Origin: Sphingopyxis granuli NBRC 100800
GTDB lineage: Bacteria; Pseudomonadota; Alphaproteobacteria; Sphingomonadales; Sphingomonadaceae
Assembly (NCBI RefSeq): GCF_001591045.1
Contig: NZ_BCUA01000002.1
Coordinates: forward strand, 62,001-126,000
Direction of reading: 5' to 3'
DNA length: 64,000 nt
The stretch's first letter is position 1; each line of letters opens with the position of its first letter. Below are positions 17,134 to 23,986 of this stretch, piece after piece. The translations under genes and the position numbers were made by a program. The notes beneath the pieces are model-generated. The model was not told where the DNA came from. It made no database searches and saw only the letters and a program-made list of their open reading frames with translations.

Positions 17134-18422
17134 TTGCTTGTCTCGCTATCCCGAATGCTGAACTGCGCCTCGAACCCGCCGCCGAGCGGTGTCGATGCGG
17201 TAATCGCGAAGTCGTGCGCGCCGGACCGACTCCCCCGGATCGTGAGGACGGTGTCCGCCAGCACGGGCCGGCCCGCCGCGACCTCGAACATTTCGATGCG
17301 CCCCGGATCGTGACGGCGCAGATAATCGTGCGCGAAGGCGGCCGCGCTCGCGAGGTCGAGGACGGTCGCCGCATAGCCCGCGGCGCGCGCGGCGGCGGGG
17401 TCGCGATGCAGCGGCGACAGGTTGTTGCCGGCGACCGCGGCGCCCGCGACGCGCGCCGCCGGAAGCTCGATATCGACCGGCTCCAGCCCGGTCTCGGCAC
17501 CGAGGCACGCGGGAAGGATCCCGTCTCCGTCCGCGGGGACGAACAGCGGCATCGCACGTTCGAGGCTGTTCGCGGGCCGGAACCGGACCTCTACCTCCAT
17601 ACCGATCCGGACGTCCGCGGGATCGATTCCGACGATGTTGCTGACGATGCGAACGCCTTCGTCGAGCGCGATCAGGCCAACGACATAAGGCGACGGCAGA
17701 TCGCCCAGCCGCGAATGGTTGATCGTGAAGCTGTGGACCGTGCCGCGGCCCGATGCGGTGACCGTATCCCACGACAGCGACCCGCAGGCGGGGCAGCTCG
17801 GCCCGGGCGGATGGCGAAGCGTCCCGCATTCCTTGCAGCGCTGGATGAGCAGAAGCCCGCGATCGACCCCGTCCCACCAGAAGCGATTGTCGTTGGCCAC
17901 GAGCGGCTGCGGCCATCGCGAGCGGCCCGTTGGCGCAGGCCCGGCGTTTCGCTGCAGGATGGTGAGTTCGACGATAGAAGACGAGGCGCCGCCATCGCCC
18001 GATATTCCGGCGGCGATCCGGACCGCTCGCCCCGCGCCGACCGCGCTTTCCTCGTAATCCTCGACCGGTCCCGCCGACAGCGACACGCGCACCGGCTGGC
18101 CGACGGCGATCTCGCCCGACAGGTGCGTGCGGATCCGGATGACCTGCGGCGGCGCCACGCCCTCTCCGCCGGCGCCGAACAGCCGCGGCAGGAGGCCGCC
18201 TTGCTCGCATGCGGCGCACGCGAGCGCGGGGAGGAAGGCCGCCGGAACCGCCATCCCGTCGCGGGGCGGGTCGAGGTCCAGGCCGAGCGCGGCCGACCAG
18301 CGCGCAATGTCGAATGCGGTCACCGGCCCCATATCGACAACCACGGACCCGGTCACGGGTGCTGCCCCGTCTCCGCCGGAATCCGGGCGGCTCGAATCGT
18401 TCAGTGTCAGCTCTTCAGCCAT
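17130..18422 (-). CDS. MaoC-DUF35-MaoC tripartite fusion, aldolase/hydratase scaffold
   Basis: Protein of 430 residues in three parts. Residues about 25-158 form a MaoC N-terminal-like hot-dog. About 175-305 are a DUF35 unit: a zinc ribbon with Cys196, Cys199, Cys210 and Cys213, then an OB-fold (GTVHSFTINHS, YVVGLIALDEGVRI). About 315-425 are a C-terminal MaoC hot-dog with NNLSPLHRD, where Asn334 stands in place of the hydratase Asp and His339 is kept. In Mycobacterium, ChsH2 is MaoC-DUF35 and ChsH1 a separate MaoC; here both appear joined. ATG 18422 has GGGAG 7 nt upstream. The stop overlaps the aldolase gene start. Confidence 0.85.
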   Translation of the reverse strand: MAEELTLNDSSRPDSGGDGAAPVTGSVVVDMGPVTAFDIARWSAALGLDLDPPRDGMAVPAAFLPALACAACEQGGLLPRLFGAGGEGVAPPQVIRIRTHLSGEIAVGQPVRVSLSAGPVEDYEESAVGAGRAVRIAAGISGDGGASSSIVELTILQRNAGPAPTGRSRWPQPLVANDNRFWWDGVDRGLLLIQRCKECGTLRHPPGPSCPACGSLSWDTVTASGRGTVHSFTINHSRLGDLPSPYVVGLIALDEGVRIVSNIVGIDPADVRIGMEVEVRFRPANSLERAMPLFVPADGDGILPACLGAETGLEPVDIELPAARVAGAAVAGNNLSPLHRDPAAARAAGYAATVLDLASAAAFAHDYLRRHDPGRIEMFEVAAGRPVLADTVLTIRGSRSGAHDFAITASTPLGGGFEAQFSIRDSETSK

Positions 18423-18502
18423 GAATATTCTCCCTGCGGCCTGACCGGGCACGCGCGTTATCGACTCTGGAATGCCGCCTATTCGGCGCAATGCGGGATC
18501 CA

Positions 18503-19303
18503 TCATGCGAGACTGATGAACATGCCGCCATTCGCGAAAAGATGCTGGCCGGTGATGTAGGAGGCGGCATCGGACAGCAGGAAGCAGACGGGATGCGCCG
18601 CCTCCTCGACCTGCCCCCAGCGCCCCAGCGGAATGCGGGCGAGCGTCGCGGCCCCGAATCGCTCGCCGCGTATCGTCTCGGTCATCGCGGTTTCGATCAC
18701 GCCGAAGCCGACGCTGTTGCACCGGACGCCGAAACGCCCCCATTCGCGCGCGGTCGCCATCGTCATGCCGAGGAGTCCGCTTTTCGCGGCGGCATAGTTG
18801 AGCTGTCCGACCGTTCCCGTTCGACCGGCGTCCGACGAGATGTTGACGATCGCCCCGCCGGAGTGCCCCGCCTCGGCGCGCGCAAGCATGTGCTCGCCGA
18901 CGAGCTGCGTCCAGATGAAGGTGCCGGTCAGGTGGACGTCGATGACCTCGCGCCACTGCTGCATCGTCATCTTCTCGATCAGCGCCGGGCGCAGGATTCC
19001 CGCGTTGTTGACGAGGCCGTCGATGCGTCCGAAGCGCTCCAGCGTGGCGTCGACGCATCGTGCGGCGGCCGCCTCGTCCACCACGTCGGCGACCGCGCCC
19101 ATCAGCCGGGCGCCATGCTGCGCCTCCAGTTCCTCCAGCCCCGCGGGGTCGCGGTCGACGACCGTCACGCTCGCCCCCAGCGCCAGAACGCCTTCGGCGA
19201 TCGCCCGGCCGACGCCGCGCCCGCCGCCGGTGACGACGACATGGCGTCCGGCAAGCGAAATCGCGTCCGCGCCGACGGCGGCGGTGATGCCCGCGCCGCT
19301 CAT
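18503..19303 (-). CDS. SDR family oxidoreductase
   Basis: Short-chain dehydrogenase of 266 residues: TGGGRGVG (25-32), NNAG (99-102), Ser156/Ser157, Tyr170 and Lys174. It ends with SYITGQHLFANGG, usual for the FabG-like classical SDRs. It probably oxidises or reduces a hydroxyl or keto group of a CoA ester or ring. ATG 19303 overlaps the stop of the acyl-CoA synthetase upstream (ATGA). It is followed after 80 nt by the DUF35 fusion gene. Cofactor preference and substrate are not clear. Confidence 0.85.
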   Translation of the reverse strand: MSGAGITAAVGADAISLAGRHVVVTGGGRGVGRAIAEGVLALGASVTVVDRDPAGLEELEAQHGARLMGAVADVVDEAAAARCVDATLERFGRIDGLVNNAGILRPALIEKMTMQQWREVIDVHLTGTFIWTQLVGEHMLARAEAGHSGGAIVNISSDAGRTGTVGQLNYAAAKSGLLGMTMATAREWGRFGVRCNSVGFGVIETAMTETIRGERFGAATLARIPLGRWGQVEEAAHPVCFLLSDAASYITGQHLFANGGMFISLA

Positions 19304-20919
19304 GCGCCCAGATACCCGGCCGCCGGAACGTCCCACGTTCCGGGGCTGTTCCAGGCCTCGCGCAGCTTGAACCGCTGCACCCGCTCGCTGCCGAACGTGC
19401 GCGGCAGTTCATCGACGATCTCGATATATTTCGGCATCATGTAGGTCGGCAGCGTCTCCGCCGAATAGGCGGCGATGTCGGCCGGCGCGATGGCCGATGC
19501 GCTGTCTTTCACGATCACAAGCTTCACCTCGTCTTCCCCCAGGTCCGAAGGCACCGCGATCGCGCTGCACTCCGCGACACCCGGCATCTGGCGGATCACC
19601 GTCTCGATCTCGCTGGGCGCGATGCCCATCGCGCGCCGCCGGATCAGGTCGCGCTTGCGTTCGACGAACCAGTAATGGCCTTCGGCGTCGCGGCGGAAAT
19701 AGTCGCCGAAATGCACCCATCCGCCGCGCACCTTCTCCGCCGACGCCTCGGGGTCGTTGAAGTAGGTGACGACCGGCGCGAAATCGCGCGCGCGCATGAT
19801 GAGTTCGCCGATCTCCCCGTCCGGAACGTCCCGGTCGTCGTCATCGACGATACGCGCCTCATATTCCTTCCACGGCCTGCCGACCGATCCCGGCGGCGCG
19901 CTTCCGTCGTTGGTCATCCAGCACCCGCCCGAATCCACCGAGGAATAGCATTCGAAGATCTGCGCATTGAACCGCTCCTCGAACGGCACCCAGGCATCGG
20001 CCGGCATCGCCGCCGACGTGACGACGATCCTGCCGTGGGCGCCGTCTTCCGGCTTTTTCGGCTGGTTCAGCAACATGCGCGGCATGGTGCCCATCAGGTG
20101 GATATGATCGCATTTCCGGTCATGGAAATCCTGCCAGAGCCGGCTGGCGCTGAAGCGCGGAGGGATGACCACCGAGCCGCCGAGCGCGAAGGCGATGCAC
20201 GTCTGCCACACCGCCGCCGTATAGCCCCAGGACAGGGCGATATAGACTTTCGGCGGATGGTCGAAACAGCCCCATTTGCGCGCCGCGATCAGGCCGCCGC
20301 CCGCCCATGACTGGCCAAGGACGACCCCCTTCGCCTCGCCCGTGGTTCCCGACGTGCCCATGATCAGGGCGGGGTCGGTGATCGCCGGATAATCGCGCGC
20401 CAGAAAGGGCGTCACGCTGTGCCCCGTCTCGACCGCGCCGCAGAATTCGGGGCCATGGCCATCGAGGACAGCCGGCGGCGACGCGGCCGCCGCGGCGGCT
20501 TCGCACGCCGCTTCGAAACAGGCTTCGTCGGCGATCACCAGCGAGAGGCGATAGCGTTCGAACAGCCGGGTCAGCAGCGCGCCGCTCATCTGATAGTTGA
20601 TCGGGCACAGCACCGCGCCGATGAGCGTGGTCGCGAGAAGCGTGTACAGGGCGTGCGGGTGCCCCCGGAACATGTAGCCGACATGATCGCCGCGTCCGAT
20701 CCCCCGGCTTTCGAGCAGGCGGGCGATGCCGCCGATCGCCTTCGTCGCCTCGCCATAGCTGATCCGCCGGTCTTCATATTCGACCGCCAGCCGGTCGGCC
20801 GGCGCCGCCGCGATCTTCGCGACGATGTCGGCAAAGCGGATTCCGGCCGGATATCCGGCGGCGGTAAGAATGTCGGCTATCGAGGGCTCGCTTTCGCGAG
20901 CCGGGGCGTCATCGTGCAT
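19300..20919 (-). CDS. AMP-dependent acyl-CoA synthetase
   Basis: ANL ligase of 539 residues with P-loop MGTSGTTGEAKG, YSSVDSGG in the A5 position and HFGDYFRRDAEGHYWFVERKRD (A7/A8). The hinge region reads RRRAMGIAPSEIE, a departure from the common RGGENI form. The A10 lysine is again replaced by arginine: GSERVQRFKLRE, Arg513. I chose ATG 20919 (GAGG 8 nt upstream) over GTG 20958. It overlaps the SDR gene by 4 nt and lies 48 nt after the crotonase gene. It should convert a carboxylic acid to its CoA ester, perhaps a different intermediate from that of the 14265-15962 enzyme. Confidence 0.87.
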   Translation of the reverse strand: MHDDAPARESEPSIADILTAAGYPAGIRFADIVAKIAAAPADRLAVEYEDRRISYGEATKAIGGIARLLESRGIGRGDHVGYMFRGHPHALYTLLATTLIGAVLCPINYQMSGALLTRLFERYRLSLVIADEACFEAACEAAAAAASPPAVLDGHGPEFCGAVETGHSVTPFLARDYPAITDPALIMGTSGTTGEAKGVVLGQSWAGGGLIAARKWGCFDHPPKVYIALSWGYTAAVWQTCIAFALGGSVVIPPRFSASRLWQDFHDRKCDHIHLMGTMPRMLLNQPKKPEDGAHGRIVVTSAAMPADAWVPFEERFNAQIFECYSSVDSGGCWMTNDGSAPPGSVGRPWKEYEARIVDDDDRDVPDGEIGELIMRARDFAPVVTYFNDPEASAEKVRGGWVHFGDYFRRDAEGHYWFVERKRDLIRRRAMGIAPSEIETVIRQMPGVAECSAIAVPSDLGEDEVKLVIVKDSASAIAPADIAAYSAETLPTYMMPKYIEIVDELPRTFGSERVQRFKLREAWNSPGTWDVPAAGYLGA

Positions 20920-20967
20920 GTTCGATACCTCGGCCAGGATTGACGGAAGCGGCGTCACGGGCCGCGT

Positions 20968-21831
20968 TCAGGATTCGGCTTGCTTGAACGGCGCATCGCG
21001 CCAGGCGATCGCCGCGTTCACGCCGTCCTTCGCCGCGATCTCGATGAAGCGGTCGAAAGCGGGCGTCGTGTGGTACATCGCGTTATAGTCCGCGCCGGCA
21101 TAGACCGCGGTCCGCAGCCCGCCGATCTCGTCCCAGCGGTTCACGAGATGCTTGACCGTCGTCAGCGCATCGAGCGGAACGTTCGCGATCTTGCGGCACG
21201 TCGCCATGACGTGCGCATCGAGCGCATCGTCCGACACCGCCGCGTTGATCATCCCGAGCCGTTCGGCCTCGGCGGCGCCGATCATGTCGCCGGTGAACAG
21301 CAGCTCCTTCGCCTTGATCGAACCGATCTTGAGCGGCCACTGGCCGATCGTGACGGGGATGCCGTGCGCGCGCGAGGGCGGGTGCCCGAACCGCGCGCTT
21401 TCGGCGGAGAAGATGAGGTCGCAGGAACCGATGAGTTCGATGCCGGCGCCGAGGCAATAGCCGTGCACCTGCGCGACCACGGGCTTGCGATAGCTCCACA
21501 GATGAAGATGCCGGTCGGCCAGCGTCCGCAGCCAGACCCGGTCGCGCCACAGCTGCGCCTCGCCGAGATCGGCCGCATTCGCGCCCTTCGGGGGCGATTC
21601 CTCGAGATATTTGTCATAGATCTGGCCCATGTCGCCGCCGGCGCAGAAGGACCGGCCCTCGCCCTTCAGCCGGATCACCCGCACGGCATCGCCCGGGTCC
21701 AGCTCGGCCAGCGCGTCGAGCAGTTCGACGTGCATGGTTTCGTTGAGCGCGTTCAGCCGCTCCGGGCGATTGAAGGAGATCGTGGCGACCGGACCGTCGA
21801 TTTCGACCTTGATCTCTTTAAATTCGGGCAT
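20968..21831 (-). CDS. crotonase-family enoyl-CoA hydratase or hydrolase, one catalytic Glu missing
   Basis: Crotonase of 287 residues with oxyanion-hole motif SFCAGGDMGQ and Glu132 in GAGIELIGSCD. The second glutamate position is Ser153 (FGHPPSRAHG), so classical hydration using two Glu residues is doubtful. Crotonases with one acid often act as CoA-ester hydrolases, ring-opening enzymes or isomerases, but which applies here is unknown. First gene of the 11-gene minus-strand operon. Its promoter carries the perfect GTATGGT-N5-ACCATAC palindrome at 21856-21874, shared with the divergent MarR gene. Confidence 0.82.
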   Translation of the reverse strand: MPEFKEIKVEIDGPVATISFNRPERLNALNETMHVELLDALAELDPGDAVRVIRLKGEGRSFCAGGDMGQIYDKYLEESPPKGANAADLGEAQLWRDRVWLRTLADRHLHLWSYRKPVVAQVHGYCLGAGIELIGSCDLIFSAESARFGHPPSRAHGIPVTIGQWPLKIGSIKAKELLFTGDMIGAAEAERLGMINAAVSDDALDAHVMATCRKIANVPLDALTTVKHLVNRWDEIGGLRTAVYAGADYNAMYHTTPAFDRFIEIAAKDGVNAAIAWRDAPFKQAES

Positions 21832-21855
21832 GATTTCCTCTCCACCGTCGAACTA

Positions 21856-21874
21856 GTATGGTTCTATACCATAC
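21856..21874. promoter_or_regulatory. operator-like palindrome before the 11-gene operon
   Basis: GTATGGTTCTATACCATAC is a perfect inverted repeat with 7-bp arms and a 5-bp centre, and contains GTAT-N6-ATAC. It overlaps a minus-strand TGGTATAGA extended -10 element and lies 25 bp from the crotonase start. The divergent MarR gene begins about 100 bp away. Near-identical copy at 7776-7794. Confidence 0.65.
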
Positions 21875-21939
21875 GAAATCGGGTGGCAAGGCCGATTTTG
21901 CGGGAGACGCCCCTTGACCAAATGGGATTGCGCGATGAA

Positions 21940-21953
21940 GTATGCTTGAATAC
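21940..21953. promoter_or_regulatory. operator-like site before the MarR gene
   Basis: GTATGCTTGAATAC (GTAT-N6-ATAC) ends 22 bp before the MarR start and is the exact reverse complement of the site at 2366-2379. A plus-strand TTGACC with AAGTAT 18 nt later would place the site over the -10, as expected for self-repression. Confidence 0.6.
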
Positions 21954-21975
21954 GAAACAGATGGCCGGAGAACAA

Positions 21976-22443
21976 ATGACACGCCATTCCGAAAAATATG
22001 ACCAGTGGGACGTCGAACTGGGGGTTCTGATGCACGACGTCGCGCGTCTGCGACGGGTCGTGTTCGACAAGGATATGAAACCCCTGGGCGTCACCCGGTC
22101 GCATGCATGGGTGCTCGCGCGCCTGGGGGCGGAGGACGGGCTGAGCCAGGTCGAACTCGCCGCGGTGCTGAGCGTCGGCAAGGCGGCGCTGGGCGGGATT
22201 CTCGACGGGCTCGAGGCCTCCGACCTGATCAGCCGGAGCGACGATCCCGTCGACCGGCGCGTCCGGCGCGTCTATGTGACCGACAAGGGCCGGCAGGCGA
22301 TCCGGGCGATGCGTCAGCGGCTGCGTCCGCTGAGCGAGCGTATCCTGCGAAACGTGAAGGCCGAGGATCGGGACAATCTGCTGCGGTCGCTGCAGACCGT
22401 GAAATCGAACCTGCTCGAACTGGCGAACGAAGACCCCGAATAA
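21976..22443 (+). CDS. MarR-family transcriptional regulator
   Basis: Winged-helix protein of 155 residues. The core LSQVELAAVLSVGKAALGGI (recognition helix) and RSDDPVDRRVRRVYVTDKG (wing with the DxR signature) are typical of MarR. ATG 21976 has GGAG 6 nt upstream; ATG 21961 is in frame but without a ribosome site. MarR proteins are usually dimeric repressors released by an aromatic or acyl-CoA ligand. The gene is divergent from the 11-gene operon, and GTAT-N6-ATAC sites flank its promoter and recur at other promoters of the block, so it is the best candidate regulator of the whole set. Confidence 0.88.
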   Translation: MTRHSEKYDQWDVELGVLMHDVARLRRVVFDKDMKPLGVTRSHAWVLARLGAEDGLSQVELAAVLSVGKAALGGILDGLEASDLISRSDDPVDRRVRRVYVTDKGRQAIRAMRQRLRPLSERILRNVKAEDRDNLLRSLQTVKSNLLELANEDPE

Positions 22444-22449
22444 GCGGCG

Positions 22450-23901
22450 CTACGCCGCGGCCGGACGGGGCGCGGCCGCTTCCTTCTTCAGTGCGGCGGC
22501 CATCGCGATCGCCGCCACCCCCGCCGCCGCCATGATGATCAGCGCCAGGGCATAGGCGCGGCCGTCGGGATAGGCGGGGCTTCCGCCCGCTTCGAGCGCG
22601 ATCGTCGACGATGCGAGGGTAAGCAGCACGACCTGCGAGCCGATCGCCTGGAAGATCGCGCGGAGAACGCTCGACAGGCCGGCCGCCTCGCTCGTCCGGT
22701 CGGTGGGCGCGGCGAGGACGATGATGTTGCCGACGGTCGCATAGAGCATCGATATCCCGATCTGGATCACGATACCGAACGCCAGCAGTATCGCGATCGA
22801 GGAGTGGTCGGCCAGAAGGGCGAGCAATCCGCCGGTCATGATCGACGCCGACCATATCGCCGCGCCCCGGCCGCCGATCCGGCTCGTCAGCAATCCCCCG
22901 AAGGGCGAGCCGACGGTGCCCACGGCATAGGCCGGGAATTTGACGAGCGCGGCGGCCGTCGCGGTCGCGCCCAGCCCGACGAGGGTCCATGTCGGCTGCT
23001 GCACGAGCATCGTCACGATGATCGTGGTCTGCATCGCGCCGAAGGCGCACATCGAAAAGACGCCGTTGGCCAGCAGAATCTCCCGGCGCGCCAGAAGGCG
23101 GATGTCGATCAGCGGCGCCGGATGCCGGAGTTCGTAGCGCGCCCAGAGCGCGAGCACGCCCAGCGCCGCGATGCCGAGGGCCAGGCTGCGCGGATCGAGC
23201 ACGCCCCAGCGGAACGCATCGGTCGCCGCCAGCAATATCCCCACCACGCCGGGAACGAAGAGGATGCCGCCGAGCACGTCGAGGTCGCCCTGCAGCCGTG
23301 CCCCCGCGCCGCGCAGCGGAAAGAAGCACGCCGCGATGGCCGCACCGGCGAGAGCGAGGCCGAAGCTGAGGGTGAACATCCAGCGCCATGAGATATGGTC
23401 GACGATGATCGCGCCGGCCAGAAACCCCAGGCCGGCGCCCAGCGACGCCGTCCCCGCGAGCACGCCGATCCCGATCGGCAGCATCGGCGCCGGAAGATGC
23501 AGGCGCGCCAGTCCGAAGCAGAGCGGCAGCACGGCGCCCGCCGAGCCCTGCAACGCCCGGCCGGCGATCAGCCATGCCAGCGTCGGCGCCCATGCGGCCA
23601 TCGCGGAGCCGATGGCGGAGAGCAAGAGCATGATGACGAGGATGCGCGCCCTTCCATACAGGTCGCCGAGGCGCGCGCAGACCGCCGCGAAGGCGGCCGA
23701 GCCGACGAGATAGCCGGTGACGAGCCAGCTCACCCCGATCGGATCGGGAAATTCGCGCAGCAGGGTCGGCAAGGCGGCGAACACCATGCTCGTTTCGTAG
23801 GATGCCGACAATTCGGCCAGCACGAGTGCGGTCAGTGCCAGATAGGGAAACCACTTGCTTGACCTGTCCACGCGCGATTCCTTGTCAGCTTGCCACGCCA
23901 T
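22450..23901 (-). CDS. MFS transporter, DHA2/EmrB-QacA type
   Basis: Membrane protein of 483 residues with about 14 hydrophobic segments. The MFS motif A is seen as GDLYGRARIL after the second segment, and PLCFGLARLHLP and GFLAGAIIVDHISWRWMF match the drug/proton antiporter pattern. Likely exports a toxic substrate or intermediate through the inner membrane. It converges with the MarR gene (6 nt between stops). An upstream terminator at 23931-23964 separates it from the TonB receptor, so its promoter must lie in that short gap or transcription reads through. Confidence 0.85.
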   Translation of the reverse strand: MAWQADKESRVDRSSKWFPYLALTALVLAELSASYETSMVFAALPTLLREFPDPIGVSWLVTGYLVGSAAFAAVCARLGDLYGRARILVIMLLLSAIGSAMAAWAPTLAWLIAGRALQGSAGAVLPLCFGLARLHLPAPMLPIGIGVLAGTASLGAGLGFLAGAIIVDHISWRWMFTLSFGLALAGAAIAACFFPLRGAGARLQGDLDVLGGILFVPGVVGILLAATDAFRWGVLDPRSLALGIAALGVLALWARYELRHPAPLIDIRLLARREILLANGVFSMCAFGAMQTTIIVTMLVQQPTWTLVGLGATATAAALVKFPAYAVGTVGSPFGGLLTSRIGGRGAAIWSASIMTGGLLALLADHSSIAILLAFGIVIQIGISMLYATVGNIIVLAAPTDRTSEAAGLSSVLRAIFQAIGSQVVLLTLASSTIALEAGGSPAYPDGRAYALALIIMAAAGVAAIAMAAALKKEAAAPRPAAA

Positions 23902-23930
23902 CCTGCCGCCCGGGCCGCGCCGGGCAACCG

Positions 23931-23964
23931 AAAAAGGGCGGCCGCCGGAAATCGGGGGCCGCCC
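23931..23964 (-). terminator. rho-independent terminator of the TonB receptor gene
   Basis: On the minus strand, GGGCGGCC (23964-23957) pairs perfectly with GGCCGCCC (23943-23936) and TTTTT (23935-23931) follows. It begins 23 nt after the receptor stop codon. Confidence 0.8.
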
Positions 23965-23986
23965 GGTCGAGCCGCATCCGGTCGGC

